DNA from: Catenuloplanes niger
GTDB lineage: Bacteria; Actinomycetota; Actinomycetes; Mycobacteriales; Micromonosporaceae
Direction of reading: 5' to 3'
Assembly (NCBI RefSeq): GCF_031458255.1
Contig: NZ_JAVDYC010000001.1
Span: 4,225,001-4,289,000, forward strand
Length of the DNA stretch: 64,000 nucleotides
This document shows positions 17,104 to 25,650 of the stretch, in pieces (position 1 is the stretch's first letter; every line of letters starts with the position of its first letter). Position numbers and translations under genes: made by a program. The notes below the pieces were generated by a model, which was given only the letters and a program-made list of their open reading frames with translations, was not told the origin of the DNA and made no database searches.

Positions 17104-18390
17104 GTGATTGATCTGCGCCTGCTTCGTGACAACCCGGACGCGCTCCGAGCGAGCCAGCGCCAGCGGGGTGAGTCGGACTCCGTCGTCGACGAGCTGCTGT
17201 CGGCGGACGAGTCCCGGCGGTCGGCGGTGCAGCGCTTCGAGTCACTGCGCGCGGAGCAGAAGACGCTCGGCAAGCAGATCCCGAAGGCCGCGCCGGACGA
17301 GAAGGCGACGCTGCTCGCCCGCACCAAGGAGCTGGCCGCCGAGGTGAAGGCCGCGGAGGCCGCGGTCGGCGAGGCCGAGGCGGAGCTGAAGCGCGCGCAG
17401 TTCGCGATCCCGAACCTGGTCGAGGACGGCGCGCCGGCCGGCGGCGAGGACGACTACGTGGTGCTGCGCGAGGTGACGCCGGACGGCCGGCTCGGCGCGG
17501 ACCGCGACCCGGGCTTCAAGATCAAGGATCACCTGGAGCTGGGCGAGTCGCTCGGCGCGATCGACATGGAGCGCGGGGCGAAGGTCTCGGGCAGCCGGTT
17601 CTACTACCTGACCGGCGTCGGCGCGCTGCTGGAGCTGGCACTGCTGCAGATGGCGATCTCGCAGTCGGTGGAGTACGGCTTCACCCCGATGATCCCGCCG
17701 GTGCTGGTCAAGCCGGAGTCGATGGAGGGCACCGGCTTCCTCGGCGCGCACGCCAGCGAGATCTACCGCCTGGAGGCGGACGACCTATTCCTGGTCGGCA
17801 CGTCGGAGGTGCCGCTCGCGGCGTACCACAGCGACGAGATCCTGGACCTCTCCGAACCGCGACGGTACGCGGGCTGGTCGACCTGCTTCCGGCGCGAGGC
17901 CGGCTCCTACGGGCGGGACACCCGCGGCATCATCCGGGTGCACCAGTTCGACAAGGTCGAGATGTTCAGCTACTGCCGGCCGGAGGAGGCGCAGGAGGAG
18001 CACCTGCGGCTGCTGGCCTGGGAGGAGCAGATGCTGGCCAAGTGCGAGCTGCCGTACCGGGTGATCGACACCGCGGCCGGCGACCTCGGCACCAGCGCGG
18101 CCCGCAAGTACGACTGCGAGGCGTGGGTGCCGTCGCAGGGCGCGTACCGGGAGCTGACCTCGACGTCGAACTGCACCACGTTCCAGGCCCGCCGGCTCAA
18201 CGTGCGGTACCGGGACGCGGACGGCAAGACGCAGATCGCGGCCACGCTGAACGGCACGCTCGCCACCACCCGGTGGATCGTCGCGATCCTGGAGAACCAC
18301 CAGCAGCCGGACGGCTCGGTCCGGGTGCCGAAGATGCTGCAGCCATTCCTGGGTGGCCGTGAGCGGCTGGAGCCGGTCACCAAGCGCTGA
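17104..18390 (+). CDS. serS: Seryl-tRNA synthetase
   Basis: A 428-residue class II aminoacyl-tRNA synthetase that charges tRNA-Ser. The N-terminal coiled-coil arm (about residues 30-110, rich in Lys/Glu/Ala) binds the tRNA long arm. Class II motif 2 is [20 protein letters not shown] and motif 3 contains [30 protein letters not shown] is typical of SerRS. GTG start. No T-box leader is present; a strong hairpin follows the stop. Confidence 0.97.
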   Translation: MIDLRLLRDNPDALRASQRQRGESDSVVDELLSADESRRSAVQRFESLRAEQKTLGKQIPKAAPDEKATLLARTKELAAEVKAAEAAVGEAEAELKRAQFAIPNLVEDGAPAGGEDDYVVLREVTPDGRLGADRDPGFKIKDHLELGESLGAIDMERGAKVSGSRFYYLTGVGALLELALLQMAISQSVEYGFTPMIPPVLVKPESMEGTGFLGAHASEIYRLEADDLFLVGTSEVPLAAYHSDEILDLSEPRRYAGWSTCFRREAGSYGRDTRGIIRVHQFDKVEMFSYCRPEEAQEEHLRLLAWEEQMLAKCELPYRVIDTAAGDLGTSAARKYDCEAWVPSQGAYRELTSTSNCTTFQARRLNVRYRDADGKTQIAATLNGTLATTRWIVAILENHQQPDGSVRVPKMLQPFLGGRERLEPVTKR

Positions 18391-18398
18391 GATCCTGT

Positions 18399-18440
18399 TG
18401 ATTGCTACGTCACGGAGAAGTCGTGGTGGCGTAGCAATCA
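18399..18440 (+). terminator. Long-stem hairpin after serS
   Basis: TGATTGCTACG and CGTAGCAATCA are perfect 11-bp arms; pairing continues inward for four more base pairs, one of them G-T, closing a 12-nt loop. It begins eight bases after the serS stop and is notably AT-richer than its surroundings. Most likely the serS terminator. Confidence 0.8.
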
Positions 18441-18518
18441 GTGAGCTATGGTTGCTCTCCCCCGCCGCCGGGAGCGGATCAGCCGTCCCGGTGCGGGGCA
18501 GGCGAGGGAGAGTGCCAG

Positions 18519-19403
18519 ATGGGTATGCAGTCTTCAGTCGCGTCAGGGGTGGGCGGTCGGGCACTGGTCGCCCCGGAGGCGCGGGCGCGGGTCGGTCTGC
18601 CGAAGCTGATCGCCACCGACCTCGACGGGACGCTCGTCCGGAGCGACGACACGGTCTCCGATTTCACCCACTCCGTGCTGGACCGGGTGCGCGCGGCCGG
18701 CATACCCGTGGTCGGCGCGACCGGCCGCGGCCCGCGGCTGACGGAGCTGACCCGCAACGACATCCGGGACGCGGACTTCCTGGTGATGGCCGGCGGTGGT
18801 CGCGTCGTCGACCAGCGCGACGTGCGCGACCCGATCGTGCTGCGCGACGCCCGGCTCCCCTCCGCGGACCTGACCCGCGCGCTCACCCTGCTGGAGGCCG
18901 CGGCGGAGGGCCCGCTCCTGGTCATGGTCGAGGCCTCGGACGAGCACGACGCCCCGCTCTGGGGCGACCTGGACCCGCACTGGCGGTACGACCGGATAGA
19001 GCAGCGCTCCCGCGTCGAGTGCCTGGACCGCGACGTCATCAAGGCGTTCGCCCGGGCACCGCACCTGGACGTGGACGACCTGCTGGCCCGCGCGCAGGCG
19101 GTGATCCCGCCGTCGCTGGCCTCGGTCACCCAGGCCGGGCTCGGCTACGTGGAGATCGCGCCACCCGGCGTGGACAAGGCGAGCGGCCTGGCCGTGGTCG
19201 CGGCGCACCTCGGCATCGACCCGGCGGACGTGCTGGTCTTCGGCGACATGCCCAACGACCTGCCGATGTTCCGCTGGGCCGGGTGGGGCCGGGTCGCGGT
19301 GACGAACGCGCATCCGTCCGTGCGCGCGGCCGCCGACGAGGTCACGCTGCGCAACGACGACGACGGCGTGGCGGTCTTCCTGGATCGGCTACTCTCGCTC
19401 TGA
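18519..19403 (+). CDS. HAD superfamily (Cof-type) phosphatase 1
   Basis: A 294-residue HAD hydrolase with the nucleophile motif DLDGTLVRSDD, the SGxx-type motif II region (VVGATGRGPR), a Lys near GVDKASGL and motif IV FGDMPNDLPMF. Cof-type cap; acts on sugar phosphates or nucleotides such as FMN in relatives. The ATG at 18519 follows GAGGGAGA; a second ATG two codons on is also possible. It overlaps the next HAD gene by one base (TGATG), so the two are coupled. Confidence 0.88.
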   Translation: MGMQSSVASGVGGRALVAPEARARVGLPKLIATDLDGTLVRSDDTVSDFTHSVLDRVRAAGIPVVGATGRGPRLTELTRNDIRDADFLVMAGGGRVVDQRDVRDPIVLRDARLPSADLTRALTLLEAAAEGPLLVMVEASDEHDAPLWGDLDPHWRYDRIEQRSRVECLDRDVIKAFARAPHLDVDDLLARAQAVIPPSLASVTQAGLGYVEIAPPGVDKASGLAVVAAHLGIDPADVLVFGDMPNDLPMFRWAGWGRVAVTNAHPSVRAAADEVTLRNDDDGVAVFLDRLLSL

Positions 19404-20212
19404 TGGACAGCCCGCCGCGCCTGGTCGCCACGGACATCGACGGCACGCTGGTGCGCAGCGACCGCACGATCAGCCCCCGGACGATCGCCGTGCTGGAACG
19501 GCTGGCCGCCTCCGGGGTGCCGGTCGTGCTGGTCACCGGGCGGCCGATCCGCTGGCTGAACCAGGTCTACGACCAGCTCAGCACGCCACTGCCGGCGGTC
19601 TGCGCGAACGGTGCGGTGATCTACGACCCGGACACGGACACGCCGCTGCACACCGCGCCGATGGACCCGGAGATGCTGTCCCGGGTCGCGGAGCGGCTGC
19701 GCGCGGAGATCCCGGGCATCGTGCTGGCGGTCGAGATCGAGGACAGCCGGCACATGCTGCACGAGCAGGAGTGGCCGGTCCGGTACGAGTCCGGCCTGCC
19801 CACGATCCGGGTGGTCGGCTCGCCGGAGGAGATCACCTCCGCGCCCGCGGTGAAGCTGCTGGCCCGGTCCGGCAGCCGGGACGCGGACGAGTTCGCCGCG
19901 CTGGTCAACGGGTGCCTCACCGGGCTGGCCGAGGCGACCCACTCGTCGTACTCCGGGCTGGTGGAGATCTCCGCGGTCGGCGTGACCAAGGCGGCCGGGC
20001 TGGAGTGGTACTGCCGGCGGCACGGTGTGGACGCGGCGGACGTGATCGCGTTCGGCGACATGCCGAACGACCTGCCGATGCTCACCTGGGTGGGCCGGCC
20101 GATCGCGATGGCGAACGGGCACCCGGCCGTCCTCGAGATCGCCGCGGACACCACCCTGTCCAACGACGAGGACGGCGTCGCGGCGTACCTGGAGAAGGTC
20201 TTCGGCTTCTAG
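19403..20212 (+). CDS. HAD superfamily (Cof-type) phosphatase 2
   Basis: A 269-residue HAD hydrolase paralogous to the preceding gene: DIDGTLVRSDRTI (motif I), VLVTGRPIRWL (motif II), GVTKAAGL (motif III Lys) and FGDMPNDLPMLTW (motif IV). All catalytic motifs are intact. Its ATG overlaps the upstream stop, giving a two-gene operon of related phosphatases. Substrate unknown; Cof-type enzymes are usually broad. A strong hairpin lies directly after the stop. Confidence 0.88.
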   Translation: MDSPPRLVATDIDGTLVRSDRTISPRTIAVLERLAASGVPVVLVTGRPIRWLNQVYDQLSTPLPAVCANGAVIYDPDTDTPLHTAPMDPEMLSRVAERLRAEIPGIVLAVEIEDSRHMLHEQEWPVRYESGLPTIRVVGSPEEITSAPAVKLLARSGSRDADEFAALVNGCLTGLAEATHSSYSGLVEISAVGVTKAAGLEWYCRRHGVDAADVIAFGDMPNDLPMLTWVGRPIAMANGHPAVLEIAADTTLSNDEDGVAAYLEKVFGF

Positions 20213-20216
20213 GCGT

Positions 20217-20256
20217 GTTGGCGGATCTGCGCCGGCCTGCGGCGAGATCCGCCAAC
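20217..20256. terminator. Bidirectional hairpin between HAD 2 and bpa
   Basis: GTTGGCGGATCT and AGATCCGCCAAC form a perfect 12-bp stem, extended inward by CGCC/GGCG past a one-base bulge, with a 7-nt loop. It lies between convergent stops (20212 and 20263), so it can terminate both genes. Confidence 0.85.
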
Positions 20257-20262
20257 CGTGTC

Positions 20263-20838
20263 CTAGAGGTACTGGCCGGTGCGGCCGTGGCCGGTGGCGT
20301 CCGCGTTCGGCGCCATGCCGGGCGGCAGACCGCCGGGGCCGGCCGGCAGCGCCGGGCGGCCGCCGCGCATCTGCTCCAGCTGCAGGCGGGCCGCCATCTG
20401 CTGGGCGACCAGCGCGGCCTGGATGCCGTGGAACAGGCCCTCCAGCCAGCCGACCAGCTGGGCCTGGGCGATGCGCAGCTCCGCGTCGCTCGGCGGGGTG
20501 TCGCCCTCGAACGGCAGGGACAGCCGCTCCAGTTCCTCGCGCAGCTCCGGCGCGAGACCGTCCTCCAGCTCGGCGATCGAGCGCTGGTGGATCTCGCGCA
20601 GCCGGCCCCGGCTCGCCTCGTCCAGCGGTGCGGCCTTGACCTCCTCCAGCAGCTGCTTGATCATGCTGCCGATCCGCATGACCTTCGCCGGCTGCTCGAT
20701 CAGGCGGGACGGGTCCTCGGCCTCGGCCGCGTCGCCGGTCGCGACGGTGCCCAGCGGGCTGCCGTCCGGCCCGACCACGAGCACGGTGCCGTCCTTCTCT
20801 TCGTTCGTGCTGGGGGATGCCTCGCTCATGGCTCCCAT
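20263..20838 (-). CDS. bpa: Bacterial proteasome activator Bpa
   Basis: A 191-residue homologue of mycobacterial Bpa/PafE (Rv3780), an ATP-independent ring that opens the 20S proteasome. The core is strongly conserved (EQPAKVMRIGSMIKQLLEEV; DGLAPELREELERLSLPF; QLVGWLEGLFHGIQ), and the C-terminus is GQYL, the proteasome-docking motif. The N-terminal 40 residues are acidic and disordered. The first ATG (20838) has the better upstream GAGCGAAG; ATG at 20829 is possible. The proteasome genes are not in this window. Confidence 0.95.
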   Translation of the reverse strand: MGAMSEASPSTNEEKDGTVLVVGPDGSPLGTVATGDAAEAEDPSRLIEQPAKVMRIGSMIKQLLEEVKAAPLDEASRGRLREIHQRSIAELEDGLAPELREELERLSLPFEGDTPPSDAELRIAQAQLVGWLEGLFHGIQAALVAQQMAARLQLEQMRGGRPALPAGPGGLPPGMAPNADATGHGRTGQYL

Positions 20839-20939
20839 CTTCGCTCACCGGTCGAGGTGCCCGCCAAGGGTGGCGGTACCGCCGGGGTCGGGTCACGTCG
20901 CCCACCGGAGTGAGGAGCACCCGGACCCACAACACGGCT

Positions 20940-20963
20940 CAATGTCCCAGGATTGGGGCATTG
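20940..20963. promoter_or_regulatory. Dyad in the bpa/substrate-binding protein divergent region
   Basis: CAATGTCCC and GGGGCATTG form a 9-bp dyad with one G-T pair and a 6-nt spacer, midway between two divergent genes. A plausible operator; the binding protein is unknown. Confidence 0.4.
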
Positions 20964-21036
20964 ACGAAGTCCCCTCGAGCAGGTAGACACCGCAGTGACC
21001 CGGAGATCGGAAACTGTTTCAGGTGGGAGCGAACGC

Positions 21037-22254
21037 GTGTCGCACATGGACCGACGGCGGGCACTGCGCATTTTCACGGGGCTTGGCGCAGGGATCGGAA
21101 TGGCGGGAATGTCCGGTGTGGTTGCCGGTTGCGGCGGCGGCGACTCCGAGGCCGAGGCCACCGGCAAGATCACCGACAAGGTGCTCAAGGTCGGCGTGAT
21201 CGCGCCACTCAGTGGCGACCGGCAGCCGGCCGGCGACGAGATCATCAACGGCCTGAAGCTCTATCTCGACTTCAACAACGGCCTGCTCGGCGGGCATGCG
21301 ATCGAGCTGGTCACCGCCGAGGAGGGCGACAGCGAGCAGACCGCGACCGCCGCGGCGGACCAGTTGATCAATAGCGGCGTCTCGGCGATCGTCGGCGTCA
21401 GCAATTCGATGCTGGTGAGCGCGGTCAGCGGCAAGATCGAAAGCGCCAAGATCCCGATGCTGGGCACCGGTGGCGGACCGGCGAGTGTGAGCAGCGCGGT
21501 TTTCACGTGGTCCACGTCGTACGTGGACGACGAACCGGGCGAAGCGCTCGGAACGTATATGAAAACCACTGTGAAAAGCGGCAAGATCGCAATGATCGCG
21601 CCGGCCGCCAGCGGGCGGGACGCGGTCGACGGTTTCCGCAGCGCGTTCGGTAACAGCGCGCCGCAGATCTCCGACGGCCCGATCTGGATGCCGGACACGT
21701 ACAACCCGTCCGCCGGTGAGCTGATCGAGGCCATCGAGGCGATCGAGCAGTTGAACGCGGACGTGCTGTTCTGCCACGCGTTCGGGCCGGCCGCGGTCAC
21801 GCTGGTCAAGCAGATGCGCGCGTCCGGGCTGGACCAGCCGATCTACGCGCCCGGGCTGTTCACCGAGGGCACGAACCTGGCACAGATGGACACGCTGGCC
21901 GAGGGCATCTTCACCGCCCACAACTACGCGGCGGACCTGGCCAACACGTTCAACCAGCGGTTCGCGGACAACTACCGGCGCCGCTTCTCCGCGATCCCGA
22001 CCGCGGCGTCGGTCGCCGCGTACGACGCCGGCCAGGTGCTGGACCGCGCGATCGGGATCACCAAGGCCGAGGGCCCGAGCGCGCAGGACATCAACCGGGC
22101 GATCGGGCAGGTCGGCACGATCGACAGCCCGCGCGGGTCGTGGCAGTTCAACCAGCCGCGGACGCCGCAGCAGAAGTGGTACCTGCGCGAGGTCCGCCGC
22201 GACGGCACCCAGCTGGCCAACGTCCTGATCTCCGAGTTGTCGACCCTGGGCTGA
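21037..22254 (+). CDS. Substrate-binding lipoprotein, Leu/Ile/Val-type (periplasmic-binding type 1)
   Basis: A 405-residue secreted lipoprotein: basic MDRRRALR, a hydrophobic signal and a lipobox GVVAGC with Cys32. The mature part is a two-lobed branched-chain-amino-acid-type binding domain (VIAPLSGDRQPAGDEIINGL; STSYVDDEPGEALGTYM; ADVLFCHAFGPAAVTLVKQM). GTG at 21037 follows GGGAG; an upstream in-frame GTG at 20995 is weaker. No permease or ATPase genes are adjacent, so it is an orphan that either shares a transporter encoded elsewhere or acts as a sensor. Confidence 0.88.
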   Translation: MSHMDRRRALRIFTGLGAGIGMAGMSGVVAGCGGGDSEAEATGKITDKVLKVGVIAPLSGDRQPAGDEIINGLKLYLDFNNGLLGGHAIELVTAEEGDSEQTATAAADQLINSGVSAIVGVSNSMLVSAVSGKIESAKIPMLGTGGGPASVSSAVFTWSTSYVDDEPGEALGTYMKTTVKSGKIAMIAPAASGRDAVDGFRSAFGNSAPQISDGPIWMPDTYNPSAGELIEAIEAIEQLNADVLFCHAFGPAAVTLVKQMRASGLDQPIYAPGLFTEGTNLAQMDTLAEGIFTAHNYAADLANTFNQRFADNYRRRFSAIPTAASVAAYDAGQVLDRAIGITKAEGPSAQDINRAIGQVGTIDSPRGSWQFNQPRTPQQKWYLREVRRDGTQLANVLISELSTLG

Positions 22255-22307
22255 ACCGTCCGGCGCCGAGGTCCGCGCGCCGGCTCGGCGTCACTCCCGG
22301 CGCCGGC

Positions 22308-22330
22308 GGGTGACCCTCCGCGGGTCACCC
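22308..22330. terminator. Hairpin between substrate-binding protein and DDAH genes
   Basis: GGGTGACC and GGTCACCC form an 8-bp stem around a 7-nt loop between convergent genes. Its right arm merges into the 17-bp tandem repeat that follows. Confidence 0.6.
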
Positions 22331-22380
22331 GGCGGCCCTGGTCACCCGGCGGCCCTGGTCACCCGGCGGCCCTGGTCACC
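22324..22380. repeat. 17-bp tandem repeat covering the DDAH stop codon
   Basis: Three exact copies of GTCACCCGGCGGCCCTG (22324-22374) plus a partial fourth. The DDAH stop codon (22376-22378, TCA on this strand) lies in the fourth, partial unit. Confidence 0.85.
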
Positions 22381-23203
22381 CGCGCAGCTCGGCGACGCAG
22401 CACTTGACGCTGCCGCCACCCTTCTTCAGCTCGGAGAGCTCGACCGGGACCGGCGTGAAGCCGGCCGCGGCCAGCCTCGCGGCGAGGGCGGCGGCGTCAC
22501 TGTTGAGCACCACGTGGCGGCCGTCGCTGACCAGGTTCAGGCCGAAGTCGAGCGCGTCCGCCTCGTCGGCGAGCACGGCGTCCGGGAAGAGCCGCCGCAG
22601 CACGCGCTGGGAGCCCGCGGAGAACGCGCCGGGGTAGTAGGCGATCGTCCGGTCGTCCAGCGCGGCGAGCGCGGTGTCCAGGTGGTAGAAGCGCGGGTCG
22701 GTCAGGTGCAGCGGGACGATCGGGCGGCCGAGCACCTCCACCGCCTCGGCGTGCGCGGGCGGTGCGGTGCGGAAGCCGTACCCGGCGAGGATCAGCCCAC
22801 CCGCGACGCCCGGCAGGTAGGCGAAGTCGCCCTCACCCTCGTTGATCTCGGCCGACTCGGTGTGCGGCCAGCCGTGCGTGGTGTAGAACGCGCGGTGCGC
22901 CGCCGCCTCGGCACCGCGCTGCGGGAACCGGAAGCGGGCACCGTAGGCGACGCCGTCGACCGTGAACGCGCCGTTCGCCGCGAAGACCATGTCGGGCAGG
23001 CCCGGGTCGGGGTCCAGGGTGTGCACGGTGTGGCCCAGCTCGATCAGAATCTCGCGGAGCCGTTCCCACTGCTTGACCGCGAGGTCCGCGTCGACCGGCA
23101 CGCCGGTGTCCATCCACGGGTTGATCTCGTACTCGACGCGGAAGAAGCGCGGCGAGCACATCAGATAAGTCCGACAAATGGGCTTACGTTCCCCGACCAT
23201 CAT
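22376..23203 (-). CDS. Dimethylarginine dimethylaminohydrolase-like amidinotransferase
   Basis: A 275-residue pentein-fold enzyme. FAANGAFTVDG, the PRFYHLDTAL histidine and the C-terminal GGGSVKCCVAEL (active-site Cys) match bacterial dimethylargininases and related arginine-modifying hydrolases. It probably cleaves methylated arginine or arginine to citrulline in the cytoplasm. It is divergent from an Lrp/AsnC regulator 68 bp away, the arrangement expected for amino-acid catabolism under Lrp control. Exact substrate is inferred. Confidence 0.85.
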   Translation of the reverse strand: MMVGERKPICRTYLMCSPRFFRVEYEINPWMDTGVPVDADLAVKQWERLREILIELGHTVHTLDPDPGLPDMVFAANGAFTVDGVAYGARFRFPQRGAEAAAHRAFYTTHGWPHTESAEINEGEGDFAYLPGVAGGLILAGYGFRTAPPAHAEAVEVLGRPIVPLHLTDPRFYHLDTALAALDDRTIAYYPGAFSAGSQRVLRRLFPDAVLADEADALDFGLNLVSDGRHVVLNSDAAALAARLAAAGFTPVPVELSELKKGGGSVKCCVAELRG

Positions 23204-23271
23204 GCCTCTAGACAGTAGGTACGCTCGAGCGCGGGAAACAGATCGGAACGCTGCGTGAAAGGAGCGGATCG

Positions 23272-23709
23272 TTGCAGATAGACGCCGTGGATCAGCAGAT
23301 CATTGCGTCACTGGTGGCGGACGCCCGCTCGTCCTACTCCGAGATCGGCGCGCGCGTCTCGCTCTCCGCCCCCGCGGTCAAACGCCGCGTCGACCGGTTA
23401 CGCGCGGCCGGCGTCATCAAGGGATTCACCACGGTCGTCGACCCGGCCGCGGTCGGCTGGCACACCGAAGCCTTCGTCGAGCTGTTCTGCACCGGCCGCA
23501 CCACGCCCGCACAGATCACGGTCGCGGCCCGCCGCCACCCCGAGGTGCTCGCCGCCTACACCGTCTCCGGCGAGGCCGACGCGATCGTCCACCTGCGCGC
23601 CGCCGACATGGCCCACCTCGAACAGGCCCTGGAACGCCTCCGCGCCGAACAGTTCGTCACCTCCACCCGCAGCATGATCGTCCTGTCCCGCCTGGTCTCC
23701 AGCATCTAG
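23272..23709 (+). CDS. Lrp/AsnC family transcriptional regulator
   Basis: A 145-residue regulator with an N-terminal helix-turn-helix (IDAVDQQIIASLVADARSSY, then SLSAPAVKRRVDRLRAAGVI) and a C-terminal RAM ligand-binding domain (EADAIVHLRAADMAHLEQAL). TTG start with AAGGAGCGG upstream. It is divergent from the DDAH gene and probably controls it, and possibly itself, in response to an amino acid, from the shared 68-bp intergenic region. Confidence 0.92.
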   Translation: MQIDAVDQQIIASLVADARSSYSEIGARVSLSAPAVKRRVDRLRAAGVIKGFTTVVDPAAVGWHTEAFVELFCTGRTTPAQITVAARRHPEVLAAYTVSGEADAIVHLRAADMAHLEQALERLRAEQFVTSTRSMIVLSRLVSSI

Positions 23710-23810
23710 CGCCCGACGGCGGGACGGTCCGACGGCGAGGCCGGCTGACGGCGAAGCTGGCTGACGGGCGGGGCGGTCCGGCGGAGGGGCGGTTCACGAC
23801 CGGCACAGGG

Positions 23811-23901
23811 TTTTTCCCACTTCCGGCGTGGTTGCGTTCCGAGTGCTCCCGCGGGCACCGGTCGTCGCTGGCGCTCCTCCCTGCCGGTTCCGCCGCGGCC
23901 G
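23811..23901 (+). repeat. Dispersed 3'-UTR element, copy R4
   Basis: Box A TTTTCCCACTTCCGGCG at 23812, box B GCTCCCGCGGGCACCGGTCG at 23845, then GGCGCTCCTCCCTGCCGG. It is about 100 bases after the lrp stop, same orientation. The spacer (GTGGTTGCGTTCCGAGT) is the only one without an obvious hairpin. Confidence 0.8.
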
Positions 23902-24239
23902 GGCCAAAGCCACGCGACTCCCGTCCCGGTCGCGGCATCCGCCGCGCCCTACGTCCTCGCCGGAAGCGATCACAGGCGGCGGACCAGGTCGAAGCCGCCG
24001 GTGGCGCGGATCATCGGGTCGCCCGTAACCGGTTCAGCGGCGGCCGGATCAGCGTCGTCAGAAACGAATCGTCGATGTCGACTCCGCCCGGGGGCAGGCG
24101 ACACGGCACTCACCCGAAGTGCGGCGTCCACCGCGCCCTACGTCCGGGCGGACGCCCGAAAACGCAGGGACGATAAATCGCACCACCCAGCGAGCGCACA
24201 AACCCAGCGAGCGCACCGCACCGCACGGCACAACGCACC

Positions 24240-24341
24240 GCGCGGTGCGCGGCACGGCGCGGTGCGCGGCACGACGCGCTGCGCGGCACGGCGCGGTGCG
24301 CGGCACGACGCGCTGCGCGGCACGACGCGCTGCGCGGCACG
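24240..24341. repeat. 17-bp tandem array with two unit types
   Basis: Six 17-bp units: type a GCGCGGTGCGCGGCACG and type b ACGCGCTGCGCGGCACG, in the order a a b a b b. Imperfect shorter GGCACG runs flank it. Confidence 0.85.
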
Positions 24342-24418
24342 GCACGGCACGGCGCGCGGCACGGCGCGGTGTGTGTTGCGTGGCGCCGGGGACGTTGTGT
24401 GCGGCGGGGTGTTCGTCG

Positions 24419-25285
24419 TCAGGCGGCCGGGACCGGGGACGGGTGGGTGATGCGGTCGGCGCCGGTGTAGACGTTCATGCTGGTGCCGCGCAGGAAGCCG
24501 ACCAGCGTCATGCCGGCCTCCTCGGCCAGGTCGACCGCGAGCGTGCTCGGGGCGGAGACCGCGGCGAGCAGCGGCAGGCCGGCCATCCACGCCTTCTGGG
24601 TCAGCTCGAAGCTGGCCCGGCCGGAGACCATCAGCAGGTGGCCGGCGAGCGGCACCCGGCCGGCGCGCAACGCCCAGCCGATCACCTTGTCGACCGCGTT
24701 GTGCCGGCCGACGTCCTCACGGATCGCCAGCAGCTCGCCGTCCGCGTCGAAGATCGCGGCGGCGTGCAGGCCGCCGGTGCGCTCGAACGCGCGCTGGCGC
24801 TCGCGCAGCCGGTCCGGCAGGCCGGCCAGGACCCGTGGCGAGACGCGCATCGGGTCGTCCGCGACCGGGTGCACCGAACGGGTCCGGATCGCGTCGATGC
24901 TGGCCTTGCCGCAGACGCCGCACGACGACGTGGTGTAGAAGTTGCGGCTCGGGTCGGTGACCGGCGGCGGCACGTCCGCGGCCAGCACGACGTCCACCAC
25001 GTTGTACGTGTTCGGCTGGTCGGTGCCGGCGCAGAGCTGCGCGGTCAGCACGTCGTCCGCGGACCGGATCACACCCTCGGTGAACAGGAACCCGAGCGCG
25101 AGGTCCAGGTCGTCACCGGGGGTCCGCATGGTGACCGCCAGCGGCGCCCGCCGCCCGGGACCGGCCGGCCCGACCCGGATCTCGAACGGCTCCTCAGCAC
25201 TCAACGTGTCCGGCCGCCGCCGCACCGATCCGTCGCCGTCCACGTCGATCCGCACGACCGTGCGCCGATCCGTCGCTCTGCCCAC
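24419..25285 (-). CDS. fdhD: Formate dehydrogenase accessory sulfurtransferase FdhD
   Basis: A 288-residue FdhD protein, which passes sulfur from a cysteine desulfurase to the molybdenum cofactor so that formate dehydrogenase becomes active. The catalytic pair is in TTSSCGVCGKASID (Cys122 and Cys125). GDDLDLALGFLFTEGVI and DVGRHNAVDKVIGWAL are typical of the family. No formate dehydrogenase genes are in the window. It is on the strand opposite mobA, with a 365-bp repeat-bearing gap between them. Confidence 0.95.
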   Translation of the reverse strand: MGRATDRRTVVRIDVDGDGSVRRRPDTLSAEEPFEIRVGPAGPGRRAPLAVTMRTPGDDLDLALGFLFTEGVIRSADDVLTAQLCAGTDQPNTYNVVDVVLAADVPPPVTDPSRNFYTTSSCGVCGKASIDAIRTRSVHPVADDPMRVSPRVLAGLPDRLRERQRAFERTGGLHAAAIFDADGELLAIREDVGRHNAVDKVIGWALRAGRVPLAGHLLMVSGRASFELTQKAWMAGLPLLAAVSAPSTLAVDLAEEAGMTLVGFLRGTSMNVYTGADRITHPSPVPAA

Positions 25286-25650
25286 GCCCCCACCGTATCC
25301 CCGCGCCCCCGCCCCGGCGACCTCCCGACGTCCCCGGCACCATCAGCGGCACGCCGGCCACGCCCCACGGCCCAGGCACGCCCACCCGCACCCGCGGCCC
25401 AAGCACTCCGCCCGAGCCCCGCGGCACAAACACTCCACCCGAGCCCTGTGGCACAAGCACGCCGACCCGTGCCCGTGGGCCGGCCACGCCGGACACCGCG
25501 ACGGTCACGCCCGGCGGCGGGCCGAGGACGTGCGACACCCTGCCGGCCAGGTCGAGTAACGCGTCGCGCGCGCCGCACACGCGCGCAACGTGCCGGCCGC
25601 GCCGGACGGCGGGCCGCCACCCGGAACGGTGGGCCGGTTACGTTCGGCGG
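25286..25650. other. Gene-free region between fdhD and mobA
   Basis: About 365 bp between divergent genes. The central part is a degenerate 27-bp tandem repeat (25367-25474). Promoters of both genes should flank it, but no clear boxes are seen. Confidence 0.6.
25367..25474. repeat. 27-bp degenerate tandem repeat
   Basis: Four units of 27 bp, each with a GGC(C/A)CA(A/G)(G/A)CAC core followed by a C-rich half ending GAGCCC or a variant. Copies differ at several positions. Confidence 0.75.

Larger units (their letters stand above)
23710..24418. other. Gene-free region between lrp and fdhD
   Basis: About 700 bp. It contains element copy R4 (23811-23901), a 15-bp phrase CCGCGCCCTACGTCC seen twice (near 23942 and 24130) and the 17-bp tandem array at 24240-24341. 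Open frames here have repeat-derived composition and no ribosome binding sites. Confidence 0.7.

Noticed and set aside
23812-23901. Element copies as ordinary Rho-independent terminators
   Set aside because: The T-run lies before, not after, the hairpin, and sequence is conserved far beyond what a terminator needs; termination may still be part of its role.
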